Assembly (NCBI GenBank): GCA_013399115.1
Contig: VXAA01003310.1
Coordinates: 1-64,000, forward strand
DNA length: 64,000 bases
DNA from: Anseranas semipalmata
Taxonomy: Eukaryota; Chordata; Aves; Anseriformes; Anseranatidae
Direction: 5' to 3'
Under the pieces are notes generated by a model. It was not told the DNA's origin and made no database searches. It was given only the letters and a program-made list of their open reading frames with translations. A program made the translations under genes and the position numbers. Numbering within the stretch: position 1 is the first letter of the stretch; every line of letters begins with the position of its first letter. This document shows, piece by piece, positions 12,901 to 26,470 of the stretch.

Positions 12901-15900
12901 TCAGTTTTCTCCTCTACCCACTGGTTAATTTCCTTCCGGGCGTCATCATAAGCCTGAAGAAAATCAACTGTAGCCAAATCAGCTCCATATAATTTCTGAG
13001 TATTAGTCAGGAAATCCTAGATTTTGGAACGATAAGAACAGCTTTCATTGCAGGTAGATAAGAAAGCAACTCTTTATGATGTAGATAACATGCAAGTCAA
13101 ACAGATTATCACCAGCTCTGAGGTGGGGCTCTAACAGTGCACTGGGTTTTGTTTGTTTGTTTGCTGCCGTTTCCGATTGAAACACCATTGAGTAAGCCTC
13201 ATAGTACATCTGCCACGTATACACCTGATGGGGTGCTTACTGCAGGTGCTCCAGTATTCATCTGTCATTCTCCTGAAACAGGCTCAACCATGGCTAGGAA
13301 AAAAAAAATCCCAGAAAGAGATGAAGAGGGATAAAAATAGCAATACCTACCTATACACAAAAGTATAATTCCCTCGTAAAGAGGCACGTTGTTTAGACAC
13401 ACTGGGAATCCCCTCCCAGATAAACACATTTTCAAAAATATTTTAAGTGGTACCCAACCAATGAAAATCCTAAAAAGCTGTAGCAACAGATGTAGGAGTG
13501 GGATGTTATTATAGTTACTGTAAACTATGAACCTAGACAGCTTGCTTTTTTCCTTGAGCCGCAAAGCAGCAGAACTGAACAGGCAAAGAAAAGGCTTTGC
13601 TGTGTAACATCCTGTAGGTGCATCCTTTACATTGTGCAGATGCCTACAGATATGGAAATGCATATGCATGTATGCAGCACTTTTGTTGATTGCCCAGTAA
13701 CTTTTAGAAATAAGCCTAGAAATATTTTTACCTCAAATACTCAAATGGCTACATTTTCAGTAAAGACAGCAATGCCTGAGTTGCACTGCTTACTAAAGCA
13801 GAAAGTTACAGGTTTTACATTTGGACTTACTCTAGTGGTATTTTTGCCACGGGGCATTCTGAAGACAGGAAAGCAACTGATGACTGAGTTTCAAAGTCTC
13901 CCACCAGGTTCCACCACACAATTATGATCTGCATAAACGTACCGGCAAAAAGCTGTAGGACTTGTCTCCAAAAAGCCGATTGGCAATCCGTAGGAGATAG
14001 GAAGCATCCCTTCTGTTTATATCTGTGGTCAGAGCCTGAAATCTTGAGTGAATATCTTCAACTTCATCAAAATGAAGTGTCTGAAATAAAAGACATGAAC
14101 TAACTGCTGCTAATACTGTCTTGAAAGAACATGCAGCGTACCTGTATGGTGTGTCTGGTAGTTAGGTTGAAGAAAGAAAACAAAAGAAGCTGGAAGCTGC
14201 TTAAGAGACTTCTGTAAACCCCAAAGAATGAATGAAGCTGTTCCTCAGTGCTATGCCGGCCATGTCAGACACTTGTATTAAGCTACCACTTTATATCTAG
14301 CCACAGCTGAAGCTGTTGATTGTAATCCAGAGTCCTACCCAAATGATGTCTGCATGCTTCCCCCCATGGACCACTGGGCACTATGTCTCATTCCCAGGTG
14401 GAGAATGAAAAGAAAAATTATGCCATTAAGACACTTCAGGTTTCTTGCTTCTGCCTTTGGCCAAAGTGAACCTGTGTTTTTGCTTTTCAGAACATATAAT
14501 GAAAACTATCACAGGGCTTATATAAGCATTCAAAGGAAGATGAGGTCTTAAGAAAATCTAGAACAATTATTTTTGGTGGTTTTATGAAAATATAAGCACT
14601 TTCATATATAACTGTATCATCTTAAAATTGAAAGCAGTTATATATGCAAGTGTGCATGTATATGTGTGTGTGTATGTGTACACAGACACCTCATACACAA
14701 GTGTATACTATATTATACGCCAGTACCTCCTTTCCTAGAGGCAAGCTGACTAGCCAAGGCTTACAGATAGGACAGCAAGAGCTACCAGGCCTCATTGACA
14801 GGGAAGTCTAGACAAAGCAGGGACCTTCTCATTCAGACTTAGATCAAGTATTTCTCAGTAGGGAAGACTGCAGTGGAACAGCCACTGCATCCAAACAAAA
14901 GCCCTCATTTTATCTCCCTGGGTTTTTGGTCAGGCCTTGCTGCCCACACAAATTCAAGCTGTGTTGTATGTACAAATAGATGAGCAAGAACAGCACAGAA
15001 GCAACTTACAAGAGGATTATGATCACATCAACAAATTTCTATCTGCTTGCAAACAGCCTTTCACAATTATCAGTCACTGTCTCCTTAATTAGTTATGTTT
15101 TCATAAATAAATCATTATGCTCTGGGAACATGCATTACCGAAGGTTAGTGTACCGAAACAGTTCCCCCCCGCCAAAGCTTCTTTTGCATTATTTCTGCTC
15201 TCAGTAGATTTATCCTGGGTGGGGCTGACAGTTGAATCACAAGGAATATATATTCAAGGTCTGTTTGTACAAGTAGTGATTCAATTTTATTGTCTTATTC
15301 AGTAAGCACAGCACTGGTTAATAATATAAAACAGTTCTTCCTAAAGTTCAGAATACAAAGGTGAAATTATTCATAGGCAAATACATTACAAGGACTTCAG
15401 TGACAATTCTCATACGCCTATTTGCACTAGCAGACATTTGCCTAACAAAGAGAAAAATAGCAGCAACCGAGTCCCTTTTGTGCAGGAGACCCCAGGGGAA
15501 ATTGGCACACTCCTACCTACACCAGTTTTTGTAATTTGCAATCAGTGTTGCAAAATCACCAGCTCTAGAAGACTAACTTAAAATGCAGAAGCTACTTGCC
15601 CCAGCTTTCATGGGGCAGGCTGTTGAATGTGGAAGGGCTGATAAATTGGGTCCACAGCAAAAGCCAAGGTGAACATGCTACACCACTTTCTTTTGAATTC
15701 TCCTACCTAATCTAAGGCTATGGTAAGAATAGGCACGTGAGCTCAGCTCCTCAGGGATATCTGGGTGCCTGGCTGTTACTAAGATATTGATGCATAGGTA
15801 GCATCATCACGCATTATCATAGTTGTCCTGCTTAAAATATAAAACTATATTATTATTTCTTACTTACTTACAAAATGTACTTAGTATTATTAAGCGTACC

Positions 15901-16418
15901 ATTAGTAACCATGTATTACAAAACAGTTCTTTGAGGAAACGTCTCATGAAAACTAGTAAGGACTTGCTGCTGGAAACTCCAATCAATTTAAATGGAGCCT
16001 GATAAATTAGTGAAATTAGTTTCCTACTTCAACAATGAAATGAAATTAGGTGAGAAACAAGGGCCACAACAGAGATGGAAAGAAGGCTCTGGAGTAGGGC
16101 AGGCAGGTAGCAGAAACACAGACTCTGTGAGTTTGACAAAAATTTTGCCCTAAGCTCATAAAAATGATGCCCTCCTTTCTTTTTTCCTGCCTCTAAAACT
16201 TATTGACTTTTAATGTCAATAAAATATACAAGAGAGAAAATTTTGCTAACCTTCAGCACCTGTGCCTCCGTATTACCTTTGGCCCCTAAGAGGACCATGG
16301 CCAGAGCTGCAGAAACACTGACAGGAGAGAAGAAAACATTTCCTGTTGGGTTGGTCTCATTAACCCTTCTGAAGAGATCAAGTGCAAATCTGCTATTTGC
16401 ATTACTCAGGTTCTCCAT
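9981..16418 (-). CDS. SERPINB1: SERPINB1 (leukocyte elastase inhibitor, MNEI), six coding exons
   Basis: This is a cytosolic clade B serpin; mammalian orthologues inhibit neutrophil elastase, cathepsin G and proteinase 3. Coding exons on the - strand are 16418-16251 (168), 14080-13943 (138), 13016-12899 (118), 12161-12019 (143), 11293-11126 (168) and 10382-9981 (402 with stop), giving 378 residues against 379 in human. All introns are GT-AG. The start ATG lies in a good context (AACCATGG). The protein opens [16 protein letters not shown], has [13 protein letters not shown] in exon 5 and ends FFGRYASP. There is no signal peptide and no extra C-D loop exon, as expected for this member. The reactive loop reads [15 protein letters not shown] then MVM; hinge counting puts P1 at Cys and P1' at Met, identical to human. 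It is the gene next to WRNIP1, as in mammals. Confidence 0.96.
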
Positions 16419-17324
16419 GGTTATAGCTGAAAAATAAAGCATTCGGTAAGGACTCCAGGAAACATTCCTCAATAACGTAGTGCAACTCTGTGAGTCACAA
16501 AGGCTGGATTAATCTGAGTGCATCTGGCTACAGAAACAGCAAGAATTTCACTGTCAATGCACTGTCTTCATAATAAAGAATCCTGCACAGAGGGCATTTG
16601 CAGCAACTGCTGGGAAATCGGGGAGACCTAAACACCTTTCAGCAAGCTGCCTGCCTTCACAGCACAAACCATGCTGCAAAAAGGTGACAATCCCACCGGA
16701 GGCATACTTATGCATACCTCCCACGATGTGCAAGGCACCGCTGCTTTCACCAGCCTGCTCTGCCAAGGCCAAGCTTGCACCAAGGCACAAACACAGCCCT
16801 AAGCGTGCAGACGGGGAGCCCGGGGCTGCCGGTAGCTGCCGGGGCTATGCCTGCTGCTGGGCACAGGAGCAACCCACACAACAGGGACACTGCAGGGCGG
16901 ACACCGTGCGACCAGAGCGGGGATCCATTTCAGCCAGACCCCCACCAAGAGGCCTTGGGGAGCGGGGTGAAGGATGCAAGGGCTGGGTCAGGCGCAAAAA
17001 TGTACTCAAAGGCCGGCAGTGGTAACGGTCAATACTGCAAAACCTTCCTGCTGGCACAGGAGGATTTCTTCTCTTGCTGCAGGATTTTTAGATTTGGCTG
17101 TTTCTAGCCTATTTCTGCCTCAGGTTTCACATCAGAGGCAGGCATTTTGTGCACCTGCCTCCTGCAACCAGTGCATTAGCCCAGCTACACCCCTACACCA
17201 CCACCCAGACACAGCTACGCAGAGAAGCTTGCACTGAAATCGGGGGATTTCCAGCCCAGGCTTCCTGCAGGAATTCTAACAATAACACTGCTTCGGCCAC
17301 CAGACAGACAGACAATCGCGTTTT

Positions 17325-17325
<1 letters not shown>

Positions 17326-17356
<31 letters not shown>
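17326..17356. repeat. Poly(T) tract (31 T)
   Basis: An uninterrupted run of 31 T, preceded by TTTTG. It lies just inside the first intron of SERPINB1 and reads as poly(A) on the transcribed strand. It may be length-variable or a relic of a retroposed poly(A) tail; no flanking element is recognisable. Confidence 0.95.
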
Positions 17357-17361
<5 letters not shown>

Positions 17362-17408
17362 GAGAGAAAAGAAGACAGAAGGAAAAGCGTACTTTTGCTT
17401 TCACTTAC

Positions 17409-17600
17409 AGTACCGCGCCGCGAATGCACTCCAGCGGCCCCGGATGCCCCGCAGCCCCCGAGCAGCGCTTCCTGGGAAGGGGAAGCAAAAATCCCGCTTC
17501 TCATCCCGTTATCGTCCCATTCCCACATAAACCGCCCCCGCCCCCTTCCCCTCCCGCTGCTTGCCCGCCTACCTGCATGGAGTGGGGCGGGACAAGGATG
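17409..17600 (-). promoter_or_regulatory. SERPINB1: SERPINB1 CpG-rich promoter and non-coding leader exon
   Basis: The segment about 17400-17800 is strongly GC- and CpG-rich, unlike its surroundings. A strong splice donor on the - strand (GTAAGTGA) starts at 17408, which would end a leader exon at 17409. GC boxes (CCGCCCCCGCCCCC near 17532-17545, GGGGCGGGAC near 17584-17593) would lie just upstream of a start near 17500. A second donor (GTAGGCGG, exon end 17573) is possible. The leader joins the ATG exon at its acceptor before 16426. The position of the start site is inferred. Confidence 0.5.
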
Positions 17601-18004
17601 GGATGGGACGGGAGCAGCGTGTGGCGTGCACCCCGCTGGCCGCTTCCCCGCCGCCAAATGGTGGCTTCGTCCTCGGCTCCTGGTGGGGCCGAGGCACGGC
17701 GCAAGCGAGCGCCCTTTGGATGGCGAGTTGGGCGTAAAGGCGCAGGCAGCGCTGGTGTCCCGCCCAGAAACAAGCGCTTGGCTTCACAGCCCCTTGCTGT
17801 AAAGGCTCTTCACTGTGAATCCTTCTAAAGCCAACCCCAAACTTCTCCGTAATCCCAGCACCTAGGTTTTGCAGCATGTGAAACAAGGACTTTTAAACGA
17901 GCTACGTGAAAGCTGATTGCCCTCCATAGAGAACTACTTGCTTTCTTCCCACCACAGCTGAAAAAAATGGTATGATTTATGGTCAAAAAAAAAGGGACTT
18001 TCAC

Positions 18005-18889
18005 AGCACTCACACCAAGTTCATTTATTATTTCAAGAACAGCAAAACAAATCACTTAGGAAAGTCATTTCAGTTTTGTCTTTGGCATTCAGTTAAACTA
18101 ACATGTTTAACCATTCTGAATAGGAAAAATATATAAAGATGGGAAAAAATAAACCTTTGTCATTTAAATAGTGCAGAGTTACCATATGCTTTTTTATTAC
18201 ATTGTTAAAGGACTAATAAACTAGGTGATAGCTAATATATGCAGGTGTCACACTGTGGTAAGACAATAATCTTTACCCCATGAAAACCTGTAAGGTCACT
18301 TGTTACAGAGACATACTTGCGTAAGTGTTGTCCAGTTATTATCAAAAAAATCTGTCTAGTTAGGATGCTTAATAACACTTAGGTTGCCAAAGCCTCCTTT
18401 CATTTCCTTTCATTTTTATCAAAACATTAAAGGATGAGCCTGGAAGAAAGAAAAAAAGACGAAAAATACGAGGAATGGGAAGAAAAATGGGGGAGCAGAG
18501 CATAAGATGTCTTCCAACCTAGTCAGAAACAAAATCAACTTCTTCCTTTTCTATGAAATGTCACTATCTGACTCGCTGTCTGGTGGCCACAAAAAGTGAA
18601 GTGCAATGGGAACTACAAGCACAGATGAAAGTGTTCACTGAGCATATTTCTTGCGTTAGCGAGAAGTTAGAGAACTCTATACTCAGGTGGACAGAATAAG
18701 AAAGCTGTTTTAAATGGCAGCTGCTGTGTATGTCTAAGTGGCTCTGTTACTCTATTCAAGCCCATGATGAAGACCAGAGAGCAGATTCAGGCACAGTTGA
18801 AAGACACAGTTAGTACAAAAGAGTAATCCTATCCTAAAGAAACAAAGTTACTGTGTTAATAGCAGCTCTTCTGTCAAGCCGCCTCCTTT
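18005..18889 (-). terminator. SERPINB6: SERPINB6 3' UTR and poly(A) signals
   Basis: Two canonical AATAAA hexamers lie downstream of the stop on the - strand, at 18198-18193 and 18029-18024. Either could end the transcript, giving a 3' UTR of about 0.7-0.9 kb. The distal one is embedded in a 15-base word also present at the MENT poly(A) signal. Only about 0.4-0.6 kb separates this end from the SERPINB1 promoter. Confidence 0.55.
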
Positions 18890-21800
18890 TTAGGGAGAGC
18901 AAAATCTGCCACAGAACAAAATGTTGGAAGTTTTGTTGTGCCGGATGAAGAAGAGGAATGGATGATCAGCAGTGAAATCTGGAACAATCATAGCACACCG
19001 CATGATCATCACTCCTGCAGTGGCGGCTGCTGCTTCAGTGCCTTCTTCATTGACTTCCACAAAGGACTTGTGAACCACTTCAGAGAGCACTAGCTCGTTA
19101 CCAGCTGAGATTCCGGAGAAGTCTGCCTTCTGTAAGTCAAATGCATCAGGCATTCCCATGCTCCTCAGAACAGGTTTCAGGTCGTAATTTTCTTCTAATT
19201 TAAATCTGGGTAAAGACACGTTCACCTCTGTATTGTCCATCATTTCAGGATTAATCCACTCTATCAGCTTCTCATACGTAAGTTCTCTTTCCAGCTAAGA
19301 AAAAATAAAGCCCCCAAAGTTACATAATTAAAATAAGAAAAGTCACAATATTATACAGCCAAAAGTGGTGATTACTGTATGTGTTTACGTAGTGCATAAT
19401 ATGCACCTCTTTCTGATGCCTACCGTGCCTTAAGCCAAAAGTGCAGGTTTTATATTTTACTAGAGACTATGGCTTATCTGAGACTAATCCTACACGCTTT
19501 TTGTGGTAGATACATTGCTATGAGACAGTATCTCAAAGTTTACTTCACTTCTTTTATAAAGCATATTAGATTGTAAAAACCATATTCTACATACAGGAAG
19601 TAAAGGCAAAGAAGAACTGATGACAAGGTCCCAAAGAAACCAAACCTAGTTCTTCTGCCTCTTAACCAAAAGATCCTATTTCAGGATCTTTCAGCTGACA
19701 GGCTGGTGAAGAAGCCTACTTACAACACCCTTTGCAGTCAGTGTTAGAAAAACGTATTGATTCCTTGGCCAGAGCATGAAGCAGCCAAAACTTGTATCGT
19801 ATCTGCACAACAGAAGAGACCGTAGACTTCTTGTGAGCATGTTTCCAGGTAGAGGGCCAGCAACAATCTGCCAGCTGTTCAGTAAGGAAGACCTATGGGA
19901 CAAGCTATAGAAAGTCCGTATCGGAACTTCTAATTGCTTCCCCAAATCCGCTCTCATTTGCTGCTCAGCATACTATGGGTTCACTATAACCACAGCTAAC
20001 CCCTGCCCCTGATGAGGGTTACATCTTCTTCCAGAGCCTCTGACTAAGGGGACAGCACACAGCTTGAACTAAGTAGTGAAACAAGTCACTCAGTAGTGAA
20101 ACAAGACATGCCACTTCGGGGGCAGTGAGACACGGGACATTTCAGCCAGAGTTGAGCACCAACAATATAATAGCTTTAGAACTGAATTGCTGGCCCATGT
20201 GCAGTACCAAGCTCTTCTCCCTGACAGGATACAAACTGTTTTCAGATTTAGCTCAACAGCTTACCTTTCCCAAGCCAGTAGATTCATCCCGGATTGCATC
20301 AGGGAGCAGGATGATCATGCTGAGTTCATTACCAACATACGGGAGCTCAAGGACTTTGGTCTCCAAGTCTCCAATATAGCCCATGTTAAATTTATCTTTT
20401 CTGAACATCATCTGCACAGGTTTGGTCTCATTCTGAAACAGAGACATCAACAGTTACTACTGAGCTAGCACGCTAGTCTTAAAATACGAGGCAGGCATCC
20501 AGTTACTTAGGACATTTTACAATTTGACTGTAGAGAGTCCTAGGTACGCTGCAGAGTCCAGCCTTGTCACTCTTCCATAAAGCAAGAGATAAGAAGGGTC
20601 CCTGAGATTTAATTTTTAATTGCTGATGTGGAAATACCTGTGAAATCTGCTGTAAGGTAAAGAAGAACACATATTTGCTCACTTAAGAACTGCTGAGAAG
20701 CACTAAACAGAGGTGGTAAGAAGTGGGGCTTTTGTTCCTTGCTTTAAATGAACACAAAATAATTTCCATTCAGGTATTTTCATTTCGCTCCATGTGGTTC
20801 TAAGCACTATAACATAAAGCAATTAAAATATTTTAATATGCTAGTAAAAATGCTAAGGAGGTGAGACCATTATCTTGAATTCTTAAAAGTCACAGGAGTA
20901 GTAAGAAGGCAAAAGATTTTTCTCTCAGTTTCATTCTCCACCATCTCCTTCCACTTTCACATGGAGCATCAGCTACTTTTGTTGACATTATTATTTTCCT
21001 CCTTTTCAGTTAAGTTTAATCACTTTTCCCCTTACCTTTACAAGATAACCACACAAGAAGTTTTTTGGTTTTTGTTTTTTAAAGGAAAGACCATTGAAAC
21101 AATGCCCTCAGAATATGCCAGAAATGATTCTGCAACAGCAATCAGTGACACATAAAAAGGACAGATAAGCAAAGAAAAGGAGCACAGCATGACAAAATCA
21201 GTCAGCCAGTCATAAAAAGTGCAAAAGTTACAGATATAACAGATGTCACAGGATTTTGAGAAGACTACTGGGATGTTAAAGTAACTCTGCTCCTGGACAG
21301 ATTGCAAAATAACTAGCTGAAGTTTTAACTTCAGATTGGCACCTGGGATTTCCAATTGTTCATTTGAGCCTACTCATTGACTTCTGCAGCTTATCAGTGG
21401 CTGGTCATTAGCAGGATGAAAATACAAATTTAAGCCATTTAGTTTTATAAGGAAAGAGGTTTGCATTTTTTTGCATATCTAAAAGTGAGTTCCTTGGGTA
21501 AGACAAAGCAGCATTCCCCAATCTCATGTCTTACAACTTTTTCCAATAGCTATCTGGATCTCAAAGACTAGAATCTTCAAAAACAAACAAATAAATAAAA
21601 CTGTTTGCAAAGGAAAAGGTAATCTCAGAGCTAGGCTGGGCCTCTCACCCAGATACAGACACATCATTGGATTTGCCTCCTCAGGAGGGAAAGGAAAAAG
21701 CCTTAAGCAGATATGTAAGGTTGGCTTTGTGCATCATTTCTGTGGGAATCTGATGCCAAACCTTCCTTCCAAACAGGAACCAAGTCAGTCTGGTGGTTTC

Positions 21801-24800
21801 TGAAGTGCTATAGCATGTAGTGTGGGGAGAGCAATATAATGCCCTATCTGAAAAGCAGAGCAGTTTCAAGCATTCTTGGATATATTTCACCACTGTGGGA
21901 GTGACAGTTTGAAATCAGGCATGAGGGCTCCGATTTTGCATAGTGCTTGTTTTAAGCAGATGAGTTCTTAAGGAAGTCACGCTACCAGTTCATCTTCATC
22001 CTGGAGGGATATCCAGAGTTTGAGGCAATCTCTGAGGGGCAGCTATGGCCTCCTAATTGTAATAGCCAAGTCTTCTTCAATAGAGGTTCCCCGCCCCCCC
22101 ATTTATTTTGTACCAATTCAGTAGTAGAAACACAGCAATAAAGCATTTCGACTGAAGATGACTGTTAAGTTCAGAAGTTTCTGCACACGTAGAAGTGTTA
22201 TTTTCTGCCTACCACCTAAGGGAACATTTTTCTTATTCACACTCATTTTACACTGAAATACTCAAGTTCACTGACTCATGTGAAATTGGTCACGACTCTC
22301 AAATAGCCTGACAGCTTCACTTAAAACTTTTCTTCTCTTCAGTTTTGTTTCACATTCTGGAATCATGTATCGGGCCACCTTTCTCAAACACAAACAAGAA
22401 GAGTAACAGGAAAAAAAAAAAAAAAAAGAAGAGACAGAATAAAAGAAATAATTCTGATATTAAAGATTCTAGTAATTACACGAAACTTAACAGAAACTAA
22501 GCAAAGAGAGTGTTCATATTAAAGGGACGGGGGATAAGGAGCTCCATGGAGTCTACCCAAAGTAACCCTGCTTGAATGATTTTTTTTTCTTCTAAGCTAA
22601 ATGTATCGTTTTATTGTCAGCATGTTAGCACATCATACCTTGTTAATTTTAAATGGCATTTCTTTTGTCCTCTCTATGTCAAACTTCTTTTCCCAGTTGC
22701 CTTTGAAATAGATGGCATTCACCAACACAAGTCTGGTCAATGAATCAAGAATTCCTTCTGCCAACAGGTTTTGAATTTTACCTTTAGGATACATCAAAAG
22801 AAAACACTTTTTTTAAACAGTGGCATGTATATAATTAATAACATAGATAGTATCTAACATGTATTAATTACTGACTAGTTAAAGGAATTATGTACCAACC
22901 AGAGACAGAGTTCAATGGCTGGGTTTGTTTCTTTTAAAATCACAATATTACATCTTGAAGTAGCTGTTTATGCAAGCCTGGGCTGCCACTAAATACAGCA
23001 GGGAGTTCTGCAAAACACTCACCTTCAGTCCTTTCTTCTACCCAGCCATTTATTTGCTTTCTGGAATCCTCTGAAGCATTCTTGAAGTCAGTCTCTTCTA
23101 GTCCAGCATGGTAGAATTTCTGACTTTGTTCTATAAATGACTGCCACAAACATTCAAAACAGCTTTTCAGCAACTGACGTTCAGCCACAGATGATTTTTA
23201 AATACACCAAGAAAATCTATCCCCTCTTCTCCCCCAGCTTCATATAAAGCCATTAAAGTTTTGTCTGACATGTTTCTATTAGTTGTTATATCACCTATTG
23301 GAGCTAGGAATTATCTTCCCCTTTAAGTCAAATGGCTTCTTTAATATGCTACAAAGTTCTACAGCACTCAACTGAGAAATTATGTGCCTAGGTTGTTTTT
23401 TTTGTTTTTTTGTTTGTTTGTTCCTTTTGCTTGAGTGAAAGAACATATGTTATAAGCTTGCCCCTAAATAAACTCCATTGTTAAAACTTCCCAGGCTAAT
23501 GGAAAACTTTTATAGTGGAGGGGAAACAGTGATTTTTCTTATACAGAGACAAAATAAAAACAAATCTTCTGATTTAATATAATTAGATCTTTATTCACAG
23601 ATGCAAAATTCAGAGTATAGTCCATATAATTTTAATCTAATAGAGGAACGAAACTAGCATTCTTCATAAAAAAAGACTGCAAATTAGGAAGCACTATAGT
23701 GACAATGTAACAGCATTTGTTTTCCTGCAGGAGTTCTTAGACATAAAACTCCATCACTCCCAGGAAAAAAAATTAGACCCATACCTCTATTTCTGGGGAA
23801 GAATCTAAAGAAACATGCATAACAGTACCTATTATCCTTATTTATAAGGATAATATTATTCCTTATTATAAGGAAAATAATAAGAGTCATGTACTCTTCT
23901 CAGTATGTTCTCTGGATGACTTAACAGAGAAAAGAAACTACAAAATACTGTCCATGCTGGACAGCAATAACAGTTATTTTTCACCATATTTACACACGAT
24001 CAAAGGAAAAGAGATTTGTCAACCATCTGGCCCATAGCCCAAAAAAAAGAATGGATCATGAAACCCAGAATTTTATAGTGCTTTGCACCAGTTGTGCATT
24101 CAGATCATGGGGTCATGTAGAAGGAGCCTGTCCACCTAGTTCAGATCTCGGTCTTTTGCATAAACTGTCAGGTTGGTAGGTCTCATCCCAGAAAAATTTG
24201 GGAAGTAAAACCCAAAGCCTTTGTCTGACCTCCAAAGGGAATAGCTAGCAAGTACATTATACTTCAAAACATCACAAATTGAATGTTTACTTACTGAGAG
24301 AAACTCAAATGTCTTTTCTCCATAAAGTCGGTTAGCAGTTCTGAGTATATATTTGGTGTCCGGATCGTTAATTGTAGAGAGAAGTGACTGATACCCATTG
24401 TGAGCATCCTCAGCTTTCTTTAGAGAAAGCACCTGTAGAAAGACAAATATCCTCAGTAGAGTCCATGTCTTCTCTTAAACACTTGCTTCAGTGCAACTGG
24501 TTAATTTTTTTTATTTTTTTATTTTTAAATGAGTTTTGGGCTTAAAAGCTGTGACTTGAAGACAGCAGACTTTTCATCACTTCTCCTATCTGGAGTCCAT
24601 CATGCAAGTCACATATGATGTACCCATTCAGATGTTGTGCAAGTAATAAATTAGGTTGCAGAAGAGCGAGCAGTGTTTAGCTTCCTTCACTCTAGCCGAG
24701 CGTTAGAGGATCACAGAATGGTTGAGGTTGGAAGGGAGCTCTGGAGGTCATCTGGTCCAACCTCCCTGCTTTCTAAGGAATCCATCCAGCCTCCAAAGAA

Positions 24801-25994
24801 GTCTGATTCTAGACACATCCTGCCTTTTTCTTAATGCTGCACAAGGTTCTTCTTGGAGAACTGGGGATTTATAACCTCTGCTAGAAAACCTAGCAAAACT
24901 GTGTTAAAATCCAGAAACAAAAAGAACCTGAAGTTAAAAACAAAACAAAACTTCTCATGATTTCACATTGTTTATAATAGCACCAGAAGATTTTATTTAA
25001 TACCTTAGATGCAAACAAGGTAGCACCTCAGTGAATGTGGGATAAGCTGCACTGCAGTTACTAACAGGTTTGAGTATGCACATGGGTAGACCCTACACAG
25101 CAGGCACACTGTTTATTACACTCCCTAACTCTCCTCTTGGAAAGTTAACTGCAAATTTACATTATGAATTTTACTTTTCATTGGTCATCCAGCTTTGCCC
25201 TGTTCTGAACCTTCGCTCTGATACCCACTGGCACTTCAAAGCTATGTTCTTAGCCCTGCACCACTTCTTTCTTCTGGATGTTCCAGGATTAAGATTCGAG
25301 GTTGTGAAAACACAAGCTAATATACTAAACAAGTGACTGGTGACTTTTTGGGGTTTCTTAAAATCTGGGACTGTCTAACATGACATGCTTACAGGCTGGA
25401 TTTTTTTTCTTTGTTAAAGTGTCTGGCTACATGTTCAAAACATGCATAGTCTGATGGTGTGATATTAAGCCCAAAAAAGGTGATAGAAGAAAATACTTCA
25501 TGTAGCTGGAGATTCACCTCTAGCTATACAAATACTAACCTACAAAAAAAAAAAAAAAAAAAAATCCCAGGTACCTCTTAATGACATATTAAAGGAAGAT
25601 CTTCATCTCCAAAACAAAAAACCCCACACAACAAAAAACAGGAACGTCTTAATTTGATACTGAAGGAAGCCCCCCCACTACACAAGCACATTAAAAAGAG
25701 ACCTCTGCTCTCTGAGGCCAGAACAATTATAACAATTTAGCATAAGTGGACGTCACAGACTATAATGCAGATTCATTTTTCATATGGTCCCATCAAATTC
25801 AATACACTAAGTTTATAGAGACATACCTTTGCTATTTGGGCTTCAGTGTTACCTTTTGAACCCAGCAAAATCATAGACAAAGCAGAAGAAATACTAAAAG
25901 GAGAAAAGAATAGATTCCGCAAGTTGTTTTTCTCACACAGCTGTCTTAAGAGGTCCAGTGCAAAAGTGGTATTTGCTGCACTGAGGCTATCCAT
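18890..25994 (-). CDS. SERPINB6: SERPINB6 (placental thrombin inhibitor / PI-6), six coding exons
   Basis: This is an intracellular clade B serpin; mammalian SERPINB6 inhibits trypsin-like proteases and cathepsin G and protects inner-ear hair cells. Coding exons on the - strand are 25994-25827 (168), 24432-24295 (138), 23140-23023 (118), 22781-22639 (143), 20432-20265 (168) and 19294-18890 (405 with TAA), giving 379 residues against 376 in human. All splice sites are GT-AG and frames join cleanly. The start is in a strong context (AACCATGG). The N-terminus is [19 protein letters not shown] and the C-terminus FCGRFCSP. The loop [15 protein letters not shown] followed by CAM places P1 at Arg and P1' at Cys, as in human SERPINB6; this and the ILFCGRF ending separate it from SERPINB1 and SERPINB9. 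No C-D loop exon is present. SERPINB1 lies downstream on the same strand. Confidence 0.96.
24709..24870 (-). mobile_element. CR1 LINE 3' fragment (antisense to +)
   Basis: The + strand text GATCACAGAATGGTTGAGG followed by TTGGAAGGGAGCTCTGGAGG and a GGTCCAACCTCCCTGC segment is the reverse complement of the conserved 3' end of avian CR1 retrotransposons. It is a short, 5'-truncated copy inside the SERPINB6 intron between the 168- and 138-base exons. The left boundary is sharp; the right is approximate. Confidence 0.85.
25542..25563. repeat. Poly(A) tract
   Basis: A run of about 22 A in SERPINB6 intron sequence, close to the ATG exon. Similar but shorter A runs occur at 22411-22427. No associated element is recognised. 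Confidence 0.85.
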
Positions 25995-26423
25995 GGTTCA
26001 GAGCCTGGGAGATAAAACACAAAAAAAGAATGGCTGAAACTGATTTGAATAAAAACTGATAAACTATTTCTGTCTTTCACATTTCCCAATATAAACTATT
26101 CACAAAATGTCTTGGATTAGGGTGGAAAATTATGAAAAAATGTTTTGGTGGAATATGCATCTTAAATCCCGTAACAGACACTCAAGGGATTTATTGCTTT
26201 TATATTTCAAATCCATACCTGTAGCAGAAAAAGCAATTCCCATTGGCATCATTATACTTCTTCACTGGGTAGATAATATTACATCTTTTGAGATGAGCAT
26301 ACACAACAGTACTTTGTTTAGGATTTGTTTGAACAAGTCTCCTTTGACTCCACAAAGGCAATTATTTGCTTTATATGAAAACCAAAGCAAAAAGGCATCA
26401 GAATAGCAGAATTATAAACTTAC

Positions 26424-26470
26424 CTTCTCAAGGTCTGTGTATCTTCAGTAATACCTTCAGCTTACTTGGG
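26424..26470 (-). promoter_or_regulatory. SERPINB6: Candidate alternative leader exon of SERPINB6
   Basis: On the - strand a near-perfect splice donor (GAGAAG then GTAAGTTT) begins just below 26424, about 420 bases upstream of the SERPINB6 ATG exon. A TTTAAAA word lies about 65 bases upstream and could act as a weak TATA-like element. This may be an alternative first exon; it is a sequence-only guess. Confidence 0.25.

Noticed and set aside
17395..17828. Open frames of 134-135 codons in the SERPINB1 CpG-rich region
   Set aside because: Same composition effect in a promoter region; several frames are open at once on both strands.
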